The translations under genes and the position numbers were made by a program. The notes beneath the pieces are model-generated. The model was given only the letters and a program-made list of their open reading frames with translations. It had not been told where the DNA came from and did not search any database. From Naasia lichenicola (GTDB taxonomy: Bacteria; Actinomycetota; Actinomycetes; Actinomycetales; Microbacteriaceae), in the NCBI RefSeq assembly GCF_004801885.1, contig NZ_SSSM01000004.1, forward strand, positions 310,001 through 374,000: 64,000 bases of DNA, written 5' to 3'. Positions 20,633 through 30,004 of the stretch are shown one piece after another; position 1 is the first letter of the stretch; every line of letters begins with the position of its first letter.

Positions 20633-22210
20633 TCATGGCGTGCAGGTCAGTCCGTCGTCCGGCGCGATCCCCCGGATCAGGTAGTCGTCGACCGCCTTGA
20701 CGATGCACGGGTCCCGTTCGTCGTAGGCGAGATGCCCCTCACCCACGTAGGTCACGAGCACCGCGCTTTCGAGCTGTGTCGAGAGTGCCTGAGCCCATTG
20801 ATACGGAGTCGCTGGATCGCCCGTCGTACCCAGGATCACGATCGGTGCCGCGCCGGCCCCCGTCACAGGAGCGAGCTGTCCGCGGAACCGGTACGGCCAG
20901 GTCTGGCAGGTCAGATCGCCGAGCGCGCTCAGATCATCGGGCTCGGAGATCGGATCTGCGGCGGCTATCTCGTCGCGCTGCTCGGCCAGGACGGCGGGAT
21001 CCGTCTCCACCGGATAGTCCACGCAGGTGATGGCGATGAACGCCTCGAAGAAGTTGGACGAGTACGTGCCGTCCTCGTCCCGGTCCACGTAGCTGTCGGC
21101 CAGCAGGAAGGCCGTCCGGGATCGGCCCGCCTTGATCTCGGTGAAGGCGTCGCTCAGGTACGGCCACGTCTCCTCGCTGTACAGCGCCGACTGGATGGCG
21201 GTCGACAGGTACGACGCGTTGAGCTCGCGGCCGTCGTCGCCGCGGAGCGGAGCGGACTCAAGTCTCTTGAGCAGGACCGCGATGTCGTCGATCGATTCAT
21301 CCACGGTCTCGCCGGCGAACGGGCAGTCGCTTCCTGCGAGGCAATCGGTCAGGTAGGCGCGCAGCGCGTCCCCGAAGGCGGCCGTCTGGGCGAGCGAGAC
21401 GTCGAACTCGTCGAGCGTCGAATCCGTCGCTCCGTCGAGCACGAGCCGGCCGACCTTGTCCGGGAATCGGTCGGCATACTGCGCTCCGATGTCGGAGCCG
21501 TAGGAGTAGCCGAGGTAGTTCAGCCGGCGGTCGCCCACGATCGCACGCAGCATGTCGAGGTCGTGCACGGTGCTGGCGGTGTCGACGAACTCGAGAAGCC
21601 GGCCCGTCCTCTCGGTGCAGGCGTCGACGAACTCGGCCGTCTCCTTCGTGGTCTCGGCCACGTACTCCGGTGAATCCACGGGAGCATCCGAGTCGCCGAA
21701 CAGGTACTCGTCGAGATCGGTGCCATCCAGGCATTGGACGGCGGATGATCTGCCGACTCCCCGCGGATCCCAGCCGACCACGTCGAAGGCGGCCTGGATG
21801 TCGGAGTCGACCGCGAAGTCGAGGCTGTCGTGGACGAAGTCGTAGCCCGAGGCACCGGGGCCACCCGGGTTGATGAACAGCGACCCCTGCGGCGTGCCCG
21901 AGGCGAGGTGGCGCACGAGGGCCAGCTCGATGTCATCGGCCGAGTCGGGCGCATCCCAGTCGAGCGGCGCGGTCGCCGTGGTGCACTGCATGCCATCCCC
22001 GCAGCCGGACCAGACAAGGGTCTGCTGGTAGTACGGCTCGAGTCCGGCAGTCACCTCTTCGGGATACGGGGTGGAGGTCGGACGCGGATTCGGTGCGAGG
22101 AAGCACGCGCTGAGCAGCCCGAGGGTCAGCGCGGCGACGGCGGCCGAGGCGGCCACGCGAAGCGCAGTGCGCCGAAGGGCAGGGCGTCCGGTCGACGGGT
22201 CGCGCGTCAC
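20633..22210 (-). CDS. Alpha/beta hydrolase lipoprotein, tripeptidyl aminopeptidase-like
   Basis: 525 residues from GTG 22210. It has a lipoprotein signal with lipobox LLSAC near residue 35. The oxyanion region is NPGGPGASGYD, the nucleophile elbow GYSYGS, and the C-terminal part is the TAP-like domain ending around GEGHLAYDERDPCI with the catalytic His. This resembles Streptomyces SlpD/SlpE and mycobacterial CaeA-type secreted hydrolases. It would act on the outer face of the membrane on peptides or esters. It overlaps holB by four bases, as the last gene of the topA-tmk-holB operon. Confidence 0.88.
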   Translation of the reverse strand: MTRDPSTGRPALRRTALRVAASAAVAALTLGLLSACFLAPNPRPTSTPYPEEVTAGLEPYYQQTLVWSGCGDGMQCTTATAPLDWDAPDSADDIELALVRHLASGTPQGSLFINPGGPGASGYDFVHDSLDFAVDSDIQAAFDVVGWDPRGVGRSSAVQCLDGTDLDEYLFGDSDAPVDSPEYVAETTKETAEFVDACTERTGRLLEFVDTASTVHDLDMLRAIVGDRRLNYLGYSYGSDIGAQYADRFPDKVGRLVLDGATDSTLDEFDVSLAQTAAFGDALRAYLTDCLAGSDCPFAGETVDESIDDIAVLLKRLESAPLRGDDGRELNASYLSTAIQSALYSEETWPYLSDAFTEIKAGRSRTAFLLADSYVDRDEDGTYSSNFFEAFIAITCVDYPVETDPAVLAEQRDEIAAADPISEPDDLSALGDLTCQTWPYRFRGQLAPVTGAGAAPIVILGTTGDPATPYQWAQALSTQLESAVLVTYVGEGHLAYDERDPCIVKAVDDYLIRGIAPDDGLTCTP

Positions 22211-23370
22211 GCGCGCACCGTGCGGGCGGCGACGAGCATCGCCTCGAGGGCGAGCGCGGGCGGCACGTTGGCCTCGATCCGACGACGCGCGGTGGCGATG
22301 GCATCCATGATCGCGAGCGTACGGGTCTCGTCGCTCGCGGCGGCCGCGCGCGCGATCGCGTCGCGCGCGGTCACGTTGACGGGCTCGAGCCCGGCGTGCA
22401 GCTGCTCGAGCAGGATGTCGCGGTAGAGGGAGAGGAGGTCGACGAGGATGCGATCGATGCCGTCGCGGAGGCTGCGGGTGGCCCGGCGCTTCTGGTCCTC
22501 CTCGAGCGCCTTGAGCTGCGACCTCAGCGCCGGCGGCACCGTGCCCCCCGGCTCGACGCCGAGCGAGCGCAGAGCGGATGCCCGCTCCTCCGCATCCTTC
22601 TGCTCGGTGATGGCCTTGGCGTCATCGCCGGCGATCGCGAGCAGTCGCGCCGCCGCGTGCACCGCGGCGGAGACGCTGTCGAGGCCGAGCACGACGTCGA
22701 GGGTCTCGGCCCGACGGGCGCGCGCATCGGCATCGGTGGCCAGCCGGTGCGCCATGCCGATGTGGCTCTGCGATTCGTAGGCCACGGCGAGGGCGAGCTC
22801 TGGATCCACGCCATCCCGTTCGACGAGGAGCTGCGCGACATCGGCAGCTTCGGGGGTGCGCAGTCGAACCACCCGCACGCGTGAGCGGATCGTGGGCAGC
22901 AGATCGGCCTCGCTCGGCGCGCAGAGGATCCACACGGTGCGCGGAGGCGGCTCCTCGAGCGCCTTGAGCAGCAGATTGGAGGTGCGCTCCGTCATGCGGT
23001 CGGCGTCCTCGATCACCATCACGCGGTAGCGCGCGACGGAGGGCGAGTACTGCGAGGACGACAGCAGCCCGCGGACCTCCTCGATGGAGATGATCACCCG
23101 CTCCGTGCTCAGCACGGCGAGGTCGGGATGCGTCCGCGCGGCCACCATCGCGCGGGTGCGGGCGTCGCCCTCAGGGGTCCCGTCGGAGAGCAGCGCGGTC
23201 GCGAACGCATAGGCGAGGTTGGACCGCCCTGACCCGGGAGGGCCGGTGATGAGCCAGGAGTGGGTCATGGCGCCGATGGAGCCCTCGCCGGTGCGTGCCG
23301 AGTCGGATGCCTGTCGCATCGTGGCGATCGCATCGGTCTGGCCGACGAGTCCGCTCCAGATCTCGCTCAC
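22207..23370 (-). CDS. holB: DNA polymerase III subunit delta'
   Basis: 387 residues from GTG 23370. The clamp-loader fold begins WSGLVGQTDAIATMRQA; a P-loop-like GPPGSGRSNLAYAFA (about residue 45) carries Arg in place of the usual Lys, as is common in delta' subunits, which need not hydrolyse ATP. VIEDADRMTERTSNLLLKAL is the sensor and Walker-B-like region with the conserved Leu-Leu-Lys. It is part of the beta-clamp loader with DnaX (also in this window). It is coupled to tmk by a 4-base overlap. Confidence 0.93.
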   Translation of the reverse strand: MSEIWSGLVGQTDAIATMRQASDSARTGEGSIGAMTHSWLITGPPGSGRSNLAYAFATALLSDGTPEGDARTRAMVAARTHPDLAVLSTERVIISIEEVRGLLSSSQYSPSVARYRVMVIEDADRMTERTSNLLLKALEEPPPRTVWILCAPSEADLLPTIRSRVRVVRLRTPEAADVAQLLVERDGVDPELALAVAYESQSHIGMAHRLATDADARARRAETLDVVLGLDSVSAAVHAAARLLAIAGDDAKAITEQKDAEERASALRSLGVEPGGTVPPALRSQLKALEEDQKRRATRSLRDGIDRILVDLLSLYRDILLEQLHAGLEPVNVTARDAIARAAAASDETRTLAIMDAIATARRRIEANVPPALALEAMLVAARTVRA

Positions 23371-23990
23371 GCGTGCAGCAGCCCGTCGACCCGAGCGCGG
23401 ATCCGCTCGGAGAGGGCCTCGGGCGCGAGTGTCGCGTCGAGCACCAGGAAGCGCGCGGGCTCGGCCTCAGCGAGGGCGAGGTAGCCGTCGCGCACGCGAC
23501 GGTGGAAGTCGGATCTCTCGGCCTCGAGGCGGTCGAATCGAGTGCGGGATGTGTCGAGCCGGGCCCTGGCATGCTCCTCATCGAGGTCGAGGAGCACGGT
23601 CAGATCGGGCAGCAGCCCTTCTGCAGCCCAGAGCGAGAGGCTGCGGATCTCGCCCGGGTCCAGCACCCGACCGGCACCCTGGTACGCGACGGACGAGTCG
23701 AGGTACCGATCCTGGACGACGACCTCGCCGCGGGCGAGCGCCGGTCGGACGACGGTGCTGATGTGGTGGGCGCGGTCGGCGGCGTAGAGCAGCGCCTCTG
23801 CGCGGGGCGATATCTCGCCCCGACTGTGCAGCACGATCTCGCGCAGCTCGATGCCGAGGTCGCTGCCCCCAGGCTCGCGGGTGCGCAGCACCCTGCGCCC
23901 GATCGAGCGCAGCCAGCCTTCCAGCAGCGCGGCCTGAGTCGATTTGCCCGAGCCGTCTCCGCCTTCGAGAGTCAGGAACAGCCCGGTCAT
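23367..23990 (-). CDS. tmk: dTMP kinase
   Basis: 207 residues from ATG 23990. P-loop EGGDGSGKSTQ at the N-terminus, the DR(Y/H) motif in VVQDRYLDSSVAYQGAGR, and a LID region near RTRFDRLEAE. It phosphorylates dTMP to dTDP. Start and stop overlap topA and holB by four bases each, giving strict translational coupling. Thymidine kinase elsewhere in this window (37050) provides the salvage route to the same substrate. Confidence 0.95.
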   Translation of the reverse strand: MTGLFLTLEGGDGSGKSTQAALLEGWLRSIGRRVLRTREPGGSDLGIELREIVLHSRGEISPRAEALLYAADRAHHISTVVRPALARGEVVVQDRYLDSSVAYQGAGRVLDPGEIRSLSLWAAEGLLPDLTVLLDLDEEHARARLDTSRTRFDRLEAERSDFHRRVRDGYLALAEAEPARFLVLDATLAPEALSERIRARVDGLLHA

Positions 23991-26743
23991 GTCGCGGACT
24001 TCGCGCCCGTCTTACGGGGCGCCCGCGTGCTGGGAGCCTTGGCCGCAGCCGTCTTGGCCGCCGGCTTCTTGGCGGCCGGCTTCTTGGGTGCGGCCTTCTT
24101 GGCAGGTGCCGGCCCCTTGGCGCGCTTGTCGGCGAGCAGCTGCACGGCACGCTCGAAGTCGACCTCTTCGATGGTCTCGCCGCGCGGGATGGTCGCGTTC
24201 GTGACGCCGTCGGTGACGTACGCTCCGAAGCGGCCGTCCTTGATCTTGATCGGCTTCTCGCTCACCGGGTCGTTCTCGAACTCCTTGAGCGCCGACGACG
24301 CTCGGCGGGCGCCGTACTTGGGCTGGGCGAAGAGCTCGAGGGCCTCGGCGAGCGTGACCTCGAAGATCTGGTCCTCGCTGGTCAGCGAACGGGTGTCCTC
24401 GCCCTTCTTCAGGTACGGACCGTAGCGGCCGTTCTGTGCCGAGATCTCCGCCTCGGACTCGGGGTCGACGCCGACGACGCGGGGCAGGTCGAGGAGCTTG
24501 AGGGCGGTGGGGAGATCGATCTCTGCGAGGTCCATCGTCTTGAAGAGCGAGGCCGTGCGGGGCTTCGGCAGCTTCTTCTTCGCCGCGGCCGAGAGCTCCT
24601 CGGAGGGCTCGGGCTCGAGCTCGGTCACGTACGGACCGAAGCGGCCGTCCTTCGCGACGATCTCCTTGCCGGTCTCGGGGTTCACCCCGATGACGCGGTC
24701 GGTCTGCACCGGGGCGTCGATGAGCTCATGCGCCTTGGCGGCAGTGAGCTCGTCGGGCGCGAGGTCCTGAGGCAGGTTCACCCGCCGGGGAGGCTGCTCG
24801 GGGTCCTCGAGGACCTCGAGGTAGGGCCCGTACTTGCCGATGCGCAGAGTCACGTCATCGTCGATGCGGATCGAGTTGATGCTCTTCGCGTCGATCTCGC
24901 CGAGGTTGTCGACGACGTTGCGCAGGCCGCGGTGTTCGGCGTTGCCGAAGTAGAAGCCGCTCAGCCAGTCGACGCGGTCCTGCTCGCCGTCGGCGATCCG
25001 GTCGAGATCGCTCTCCATCGCAGCGGTGAAGTCGTACTCGACGAGGTCGCCGAAGTAGTCCTCGAGCAGACGGACCACGGAGAATGCGATCCAGCTGGGC
25101 ACGAGGGCGGTTCCGCGAGGGGTCACGTAGCCGCGGTCGACGATGGTCGACATGATCGACGCGTAGGTGGAGGGCCGCCCGACGCCGAGCTCCTCGAGGG
25201 CCTTGACCAGGCTCGCCTCGGTGTAGCGCGGGGGCGGCGAGGTCTCGTGGCCCTTCGCCTCGGCCTCCACGACAGCGAGCGACTGGCCCTGGGTGAGAGG
25301 AGGAAGTTTGGCGTCGGCGGCCGCGTCCTTCTCGGAGGCGCGCTCCTCGTCCTTGCCCTCCTCGTAGGCCTGCAGGAACCCGCGGAAGGTGATGACGGTT
25401 CCGCTCGCGGTCAGCAGGGCGACGGTGTCGGTGCCTGCGGGCTTGGCCTCGATGGTGACGGTGGCGGTCGAGCCGCGAGCGTCGGCCATCTGGGAGGCGA
25501 CGGTGCGCTTCCAGATGAGGTCGTAGAGGCGGGCCTCGTTGCCGCGCAGCTCGCGCTCGAGCGATGCAGGAGTGCGGAACTGCTCGCCGGACGGGCGGAT
25601 GGCCTCGTGGGCCTCCTGGGCGTTCTTCGACTTACCCGTGTACACGCGGGGCTTCTCGGGCACCGAGTCGGCGCCGTAGAGGGATCTGGCCTGCGCGCGA
25701 GCCGCGGAGACCGCCTGCTCGGAGAGCGAAGGCGAATCCGTCCGCATGTAGGTGATGTAGCCGTTCTCGTACAGCGACTGCGCGACGCTCATCGTCTGCT
25801 TCGCCGAGAAGCGCAGCTTGCGGGCGGCCTCCTGCTGCAGGGTTGAGGTCGTGAACGGCGCGGCGGGGCGCCGGGTGTAGGGCTTGGACTCGACAGAGGT
25901 CACGGTGGAGACGGTGGCGTCGTCGCGCAGCGCCTCGGCGAGCGCAGTAGCCGCCGACTCGTCGAGCGCGCGGACACCAGAGGCGAGCACGCCCTTGTCG
26001 TCGAAGTCGCCGCCCTTGGCGATCCGCTGGCCGTCGAGTCGCTGCAGCTTGGCGGTGAAGCTGTCGGCGCCGGTCTGCGCGTCCGAAGAGCGCGGCGCGA
26101 AGTCGACGGTCAGGTCCCAGTAGCTCGCGGTGACGAAGGCGAGTCGCTCGCGCTCGCGGTCGACGACGAGGCGGGTGGCGGCGGATTGGACGCGACCGGC
26201 GGACAGGCCCGGCCCCACCTTGCGCCAGAGCACGGGAGACACCTCGTAGCCGTAGAGACGGTCGAGGATGCGGCGGGTCTCCTGGGCGTCGACCAGAGCG
26301 GTGTCGATGTCGCGGGTGTTGTCCTTGGCCCGGTTGATCGCGTCCTTGGTGATCTCGTGGAAGACCATCCGCTTCACGGGCACCTTGGGCTTGAGCACCT
26401 CGAGCAGGTGCCAGGCGATGGCCTCGCCCTCGCGGTCCTCATCCGTCGCGAGGTAGAGCTCGTCGGCGTCCTTGAGCGCGCGCTTGAGATCGGCGACCGT
26501 CTTCTTCTTCTGGTCGGAGACGACGTAGTACGGGTTGAAGCCGTTCTCGACGTCGACCGAGAATTTGCCGAGAGAGCCTGTCTTGAGCTCTGGCGGGAGG
26601 TTCTTCGGCTCGATCAGGTCGCGGATGTGACCCACGGACGCGAGGACCTCGTAGTCGGCGCCGAGGTAGGCGCCGATCGTCTTCGCCTTGGCGGGCGACT
26701 CGACGATGACGAGCTTCTTGCTGGTGGGCACGGTGTTTTCCAT
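23987..26743 (-). CDS. topA: DNA topoisomerase I
   Basis: 918 residues from ATG 26743 (MENTVPTSKK). The TOPRIM domain starts KLVIVESPAKAKTIGAYLG and has YLATDEDREGEAIAW; the active-site tyrosine is in GYITYMRTDSPS (about residue 333). Repeated C-terminal domains of the actinobacterial type carry FGPYV/YGPYL motifs. The last 50 residues are a Lys/Ala/Pro-rich tail that in actinobacterial TopA aids strand passage. It relaxes negative supercoils. First gene of the topA-tmk-holB-peptidase operon. Confidence 0.96.
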   Translation of the reverse strand: MENTVPTSKKLVIVESPAKAKTIGAYLGADYEVLASVGHIRDLIEPKNLPPELKTGSLGKFSVDVENGFNPYYVVSDQKKKTVADLKRALKDADELYLATDEDREGEAIAWHLLEVLKPKVPVKRMVFHEITKDAINRAKDNTRDIDTALVDAQETRRILDRLYGYEVSPVLWRKVGPGLSAGRVQSAATRLVVDRERERLAFVTASYWDLTVDFAPRSSDAQTGADSFTAKLQRLDGQRIAKGGDFDDKGVLASGVRALDESAATALAEALRDDATVSTVTSVESKPYTRRPAAPFTTSTLQQEAARKLRFSAKQTMSVAQSLYENGYITYMRTDSPSLSEQAVSAARAQARSLYGADSVPEKPRVYTGKSKNAQEAHEAIRPSGEQFRTPASLERELRGNEARLYDLIWKRTVASQMADARGSTATVTIEAKPAGTDTVALLTASGTVITFRGFLQAYEEGKDEERASEKDAAADAKLPPLTQGQSLAVVEAEAKGHETSPPPRYTEASLVKALEELGVGRPSTYASIMSTIVDRGYVTPRGTALVPSWIAFSVVRLLEDYFGDLVEYDFTAAMESDLDRIADGEQDRVDWLSGFYFGNAEHRGLRNVVDNLGEIDAKSINSIRIDDDVTLRIGKYGPYLEVLEDPEQPPRRVNLPQDLAPDELTAAKAHELIDAPVQTDRVIGVNPETGKEIVAKDGRFGPYVTELEPEPSEELSAAAKKKLPKPRTASLFKTMDLAEIDLPTALKLLDLPRVVGVDPESEAEISAQNGRYGPYLKKGEDTRSLTSEDQIFEVTLAEALELFAQPKYGARRASSALKEFENDPVSEKPIKIKDGRFGAYVTDGVTNATIPRGETIEEVDFERAVQLLADKRAKGPAPAKKAAPKKPAAKKPAAKTAAAKAPSTRAPRKTGAKSAT

Positions 26744-26812
26744 CCGGATCTGGAGATGGTTGAGCGAGGTCCATCGGGTCGATGGGCGCGATACGAAGCC
26801 GGCGGCGGCTCG

Positions 26813-27208
26813 TCAGGCACACCATACACACACCGGAGGACCTCCGCGCGCTTCGACGCGGAGGCGCTGACCCAGCAGCTCACCGCTCACGGTGACCGTG
26901 ACTATGCCGTCGAGGGCCGTGCACTCCTCGAGGCGGACACCGCTGAGAGCCGCCGACTGAGCGGCTCGCTCGCAGGGGAATCCGGCTTCCAGACCCGACG
27001 CCGAGTCGGCCCCGGCGAGCGCGGCGGCGTCAGCTGCCGCCGCGAGGAAGCGGGTCAGGACCACTCCCCTATATAGAGGAACGAGCAGCACGGCGATCAG
27101 CACCAGGCAGGCCGCCAGCCCCAATGCGAGGGGCGCGGTCGAGCCGGACTGCGAATCGGATCCGGAGCGTCTTCGCCCGGGAGGGAAGCCAGACGTCGCT
27201 CGGTTCAT
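26813..27208 (-). CDS. TadE-like membrane protein of the Tad cluster (Rv3654c-like)
   Basis: 131 residues from ATG 27208, chosen because it overlaps the preceding stop as ATGA. A basic and Ser-rich N-terminus precedes one transmembrane helix, PLALGLAACLVLIAVLLVPL, then VLTRFLAAAADAAALAGADS, as in pilus-associated TadE/TadG-like proteins. The C-terminal part is beta-rich with ECTALDGIVTVTVSGELLG. It is probably a minor pseudopilin-like subunit. It is the last gene of the Tad cluster, 69 bases from topA. Confidence 0.7.
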   Translation of the reverse strand: MNRATSGFPPGRRRSGSDSQSGSTAPLALGLAACLVLIAVLLVPLYRGVVLTRFLAAAADAAALAGADSASGLEAGFPCERAAQSAALSGVRLEECTALDGIVTVTVSGELLGQRLRVEARGGPPVCVWCA

Positions 27209-27609
27209 TCGGCGACCAGCGCGCATGACACCGCTTCCGTCGGGAAGGAGATCAGGGCCGCGGGCCGCGGTGCCAGGCGGACCGTGACGCAGAGGAAGTC
27301 GTCCTGTCGACGCTGGGACCACTGGACCGCCCGCCCGCTTCCGTCGAATCGGTCGAGCGCAGGCTCGATCGCGTCTCCGCGGGCGGCCAGCCGCGCCGCA
27401 CTCGCCGCCGCATCCATGACGGCGGCGTTGGCGATCAGCCCCTGGGCACCCGCCAGGATGGCCAGCAGCAGAGCGCCGATCACGGGGAGGAGCACGACGA
27501 GCTCGGCGGTCGCGCTGCCGGAGCCGGTGTCTCGAGCGAGCCGGTCGCCCGCTCGGGACGGAAGCGGTGAGCACCGTTCGCGGGTGCCGAGCTCGTCGTG
27601 CGCCGTCAC
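27205..27609 (-). CDS. TadE-like pilus assembly protein
   Basis: 134 residues from GTG 27609. A hydrophilic N-terminus is followed by DTGSGSATAELVVLLPVIGA and the rest of one transmembrane helix: the G(S/A)-x-T-A-E-L-V motif is typical of TadE/TadF and resembles a prepilin cleavage site. The remainder is extracellular with two cysteines. It lies 7 bases after the DUF4244 gene and overlaps the next TadE-like gene by four bases. Confidence 0.78.
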   Translation of the reverse strand: MTAHDELGTRERCSPLPSRAGDRLARDTGSGSATAELVVLLPVIGALLLAILAGAQGLIANAAVMDAAASAARLAARGDAIEPALDRFDGSGRAVQWSQRRQDDFLCVTVRLAPRPAALISFPTEAVSCALVAE

Positions 27610-27616
27610 GGTCGGA

Positions 27617-27862
27617 TCAGCCCGCGAACGAGAGCGCGTGCTTGATGAGGTCGAGCAGCAGCGTGCGCACTGCTTCCGACTTGAGGATCGCCACCAGCAG
27701 GCCGGCGAAGCCGACCGACGCCATGGTGACCACGGCGAACTCGGCTGTCGCCGCGCCGGTGTCGTCGCGGAGCCGCTCGACGGTCGCGCGCAGCCGCCGT
27801 GCGGTGGTGGGAGACGCGCCTGTCGCGGCGGTCTCGAGAGGGGAAGGGGAGGGATGGGTCAT
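27617..27862 (-). CDS. DUF4244 protein, probable Flp-type pilin subunit
   Basis: 81 residues from ATG 27862. RLRDDTGAATAEFAVVTMAS and a following hydrophobic stretch form the class III prepilin-like motif: a short basic leader, Gly before the mature end, Glu nearby, then one helix. It ends LLLDLIKHALSFAG. DUF4244 proteins are regularly found between TadC-like and TadE-like genes in Actinobacteria, which is the arrangement here. I infer it is the major pilin; no prepilin peptidase gene lies in this window. Confidence 0.8.
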   Translation of the reverse strand: MTHPSPSPLETAATGASPTTARRLRATVERLRDDTGAATAEFAVVTMASVGFAGLLVAILKSEAVRTLLLDLIKHALSFAG

Positions 27863-28010
27863 CTGTCGTCGACCTTTCGGGGTGCGACCGGAGTCGCGTC
27901 GGACGGCACGAGCAGGTCGACTCTGACATCGGCGGATCCTGCAGAACCGCGGTCACGTGCGATCTGTGCAGAACTGATCGCCTCTGCCGCCTGTGAGCGA
28001 CCGATGCGCC

Positions 28011-28955
28011 TCAGAACCCCGACAGCGTCGAGGTCGCCACCGCGATGATCGACGGGACGACGGCGAGGAGCATGAAGGCGGGCAGCACGCACGCTCCCAG
28101 GGGCAGCAGCAGCGTCACTCCCAGAGCCGCAGCCCGTCGCCGGTCGTCCGCCGCGCCGACCGAGCGGAGCAGCGCGGCCTCGGCACGGAGCAGTCCGGAG
28201 ACCGGGGCGCCCGCCCGACCGGCCAATCGGAGGCACCCGTCGATCGCCTCCTCATCGATGGGCACCGCATGCCGATCGCATTCCCGACGGACCGTGCGTC
28301 GCGCCGCATCCAGGGCGCCCCCGCCGCGGACGGCGATGGCCAGCAGCTCGAGCGAGAAGCCCGGCGCCGCCGCGGACGGGTGCGCCCGACGGGTCAACGC
28401 CCGCGACCAGAGCGCTCCGAGGATCAGCAGCAGGACGCCCGCGGCGCCGACGATCCGTCCGTACGGCGTTCCGATCAGCGCAGCCCATGCGTCGAAGCCG
28501 AGCAGGCTCGAGCCGAGGATGCCGAGCACCGGCAGCGCGAGCACCAGACGCGTGGTCATCCGCGGGCCGGCGAGCGCGATCTCCGTCTCGCGTCCGGTCT
28601 CGGCCACGCTGGCGAGCCGCTCGCTCACGACGCGGAGCGCATCGCTCAGCGGGGCGCCCGCCTGCGATGCGACCGCGACGCCTGCCGCGGTCGCCGACCA
28701 GGCCGCGCGCTCCGAGCTCGGAAGCCGCGGCAGGCTGTCGCTGATGGCATCCGCCACCGGTTCGCCCCGCGCCGCGGCATCCGCCGCCGCCCGGAGCACG
28801 GGATCGTCCGGGGTGTCCTCCGACAGCAGCCGCCAGCAGGTGGAGGCCGGGACACCCGCTCCGAGCAGGGCCGCGAGACGCTCGACAGTGCGTGCCGGAT
28901 CGCTGTGCGCCTCCGGCGCCCGTCTCCCGAGGATCGACCGGGGTCGCACGGTCAT
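28011..28955 (-). CDS. Type II secretion F-family protein, apparent TadB-TadC fusion
   Basis: 314 residues from ATG 28955. Two F-domain-like halves are visible. The first has AALLGAGVPASTCWRLLSED and LSDALRVVSERL, followed by two helices near LVLALPVLGILGSSLLGF and GVLLLILGALWSRAL. The second has LELLAIAVRGGGALDAARRT, the AEAALLRSVGAADDRRRAAA helix and a TadC-like end with LGVTLLLPLGACVLPAFMLL. Tad systems usually encode TadB and TadC separately. It forms the inner-membrane platform next to TadA. 148 bases separate it from the DUF4244 gene; I see no gene in that gap. Confidence 0.8.
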   Translation of the reverse strand: MTVRPRSILGRRAPEAHSDPARTVERLAALLGAGVPASTCWRLLSEDTPDDPVLRAAADAAARGEPVADAISDSLPRLPSSERAAWSATAAGVAVASQAGAPLSDALRVVSERLASVAETGRETEIALAGPRMTTRLVLALPVLGILGSSLLGFDAWAALIGTPYGRIVGAAGVLLLILGALWSRALTRRAHPSAAAPGFSLELLAIAVRGGGALDAARRTVRRECDRHAVPIDEEAIDGCLRLAGRAGAPVSGLLRAEAALLRSVGAADDRRRAAALGVTLLLPLGACVLPAFMLLAVVPSIIAVATSTLSGF

Positions 28956-30004
28956 TCGGCCGTCACCTCGAGTCGACCACCGTCACCGATCTCCGGCCGC
29001 CCCATCGCGGCGATCCGGCGCCCGCCGCTTCTGCGTTCGAGGTGCACCACCAGGTCGATCGCGCTCGCCACCTGTCGGCCGATCGCGTCGGCGCTCATCC
29101 CGGCGAGGGCGCCGAGCGACTCGAGACGGGACGGCACGTCATCCAGCGAGTTGGCGTGCAGGGTGCCCGCGCCTCCGTCGTGCCCGGTGTTGAGCGCGGT
29201 GATCAGCTCACGGATCTCCGCGCCCCGGCACTCGCCGAGCACGATGCGATCGGGGCGCATCCGCAGCGCCTCGCGGAGCAGACGATCGACGGCGAGCGCG
29301 CCGGCTCCTTCGATGTTGGGCTGTCGGGCCTCGAGGCCGACGACGTGCGGATGGTCGATCCGCAGCTCGGCGACGTCCTCGATGGTGACGATCCGCTCGG
29401 TTGGCGGCGCTTCGGCCAGCAGGGCGGCGAGAAGCGAGGTCTTGCCGGTGCCGGCTGCGCCGGTGATGAGGAGATTCCGCCGCTGCGCGACCGCATCGAT
29501 CAGTCGATCGGCCTGCGCCGCCGTGACCATGCCGGACGCACGCAGGGCATCGAGCCTCCACGGGGTCGGACCGGCCAGGCGCACGGAGATCGTGGTGCCG
29601 GTGACCGCGACAGGCGGCACCACCGCGTGCACGCGGACCCCGCCGGGCAGCCGGACGTCCACGGCGGGGGTCGCCTCGTCGATGTGCCGCCCGCCGGCGG
29701 CGACGAGGCGCACGGCGAGCTCGCGGACCGCATCCTCGTCGAGTCGCGGCCAGTCGGCGGCGCGGAGCAGTCCCCCGCCGCGGTCGATCCACAGTCCCGC
29801 GACGCCGTTCACCAGCAGGTCGGTCACTCCGGGGGCGGCGAATGCCGCCAGCGATCCCAGCAGTGCATGAGTCGAACGATGCGCGGAAGAGCTCGGGGAG
29901 GCTCGAGGCGGCACGTCGCGTTCGGGCGAGGGAGCGAGCGGACCGCGTCCGGCGAGGGTCTGACGGCGAGGCCGCGGGACGAAGCCTTCGGGTGCGCTGA
30001 TCAC
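28952..30004 (-). CDS. TadA family pilus/secretion ATPase
   Basis: 350 residues from ATG 30004. Secretion ATPase motifs: Walker A ITGAAGTGKTSLLAAL (about residue 186), the Asp box IVTIEDVAELRI, Walker B RPDRIVLGECRGAEI and the His box TGHDGGAGTLHANS. It powers assembly of a Tad/Flp-type pilus or secretion of its pilin. It overlaps the F-family gene by four bases and begins the cluster; the septum-site (Ssd) gene that often comes before it in Actinobacteria is absent here. Confidence 0.9.
   Translation of the reverse strand: MISAPEGFVPRPRRQTLAGRGPLAPSPERDVPPRASPSSSAHRSTHALLGSLAAFAAPGVTDLLVNGVAGLWIDRGGGLLRAADWPRLDEDAVRELAVRLVAAGGRHIDEATPAVDVRLPGGVRVHAVVPPVAVTGTTISVRLAGPTPWRLDALRASGMVTAAQADRLIDAVAQRRNLLITGAAGTGKTSLLAALLAEAPPTERIVTIEDVAELRIDHPHVVGLEARQPNIEGAGALAVDRLLREALRMRPDRIVLGECRGAEIRELITALNTGHDGGAGTLHANSLDDVPSRLESLGALAGMSADAIGRQVASAIDLVVHLERRSGGRRIAAMGRPEIGDGGRLEVTAE

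Noticed and set aside
22207-23370. Mutated P-loop in holB as loss of function
   Set aside because: Arg in place of Lys is common in delta' subunits, which do not need ATP hydrolysis.
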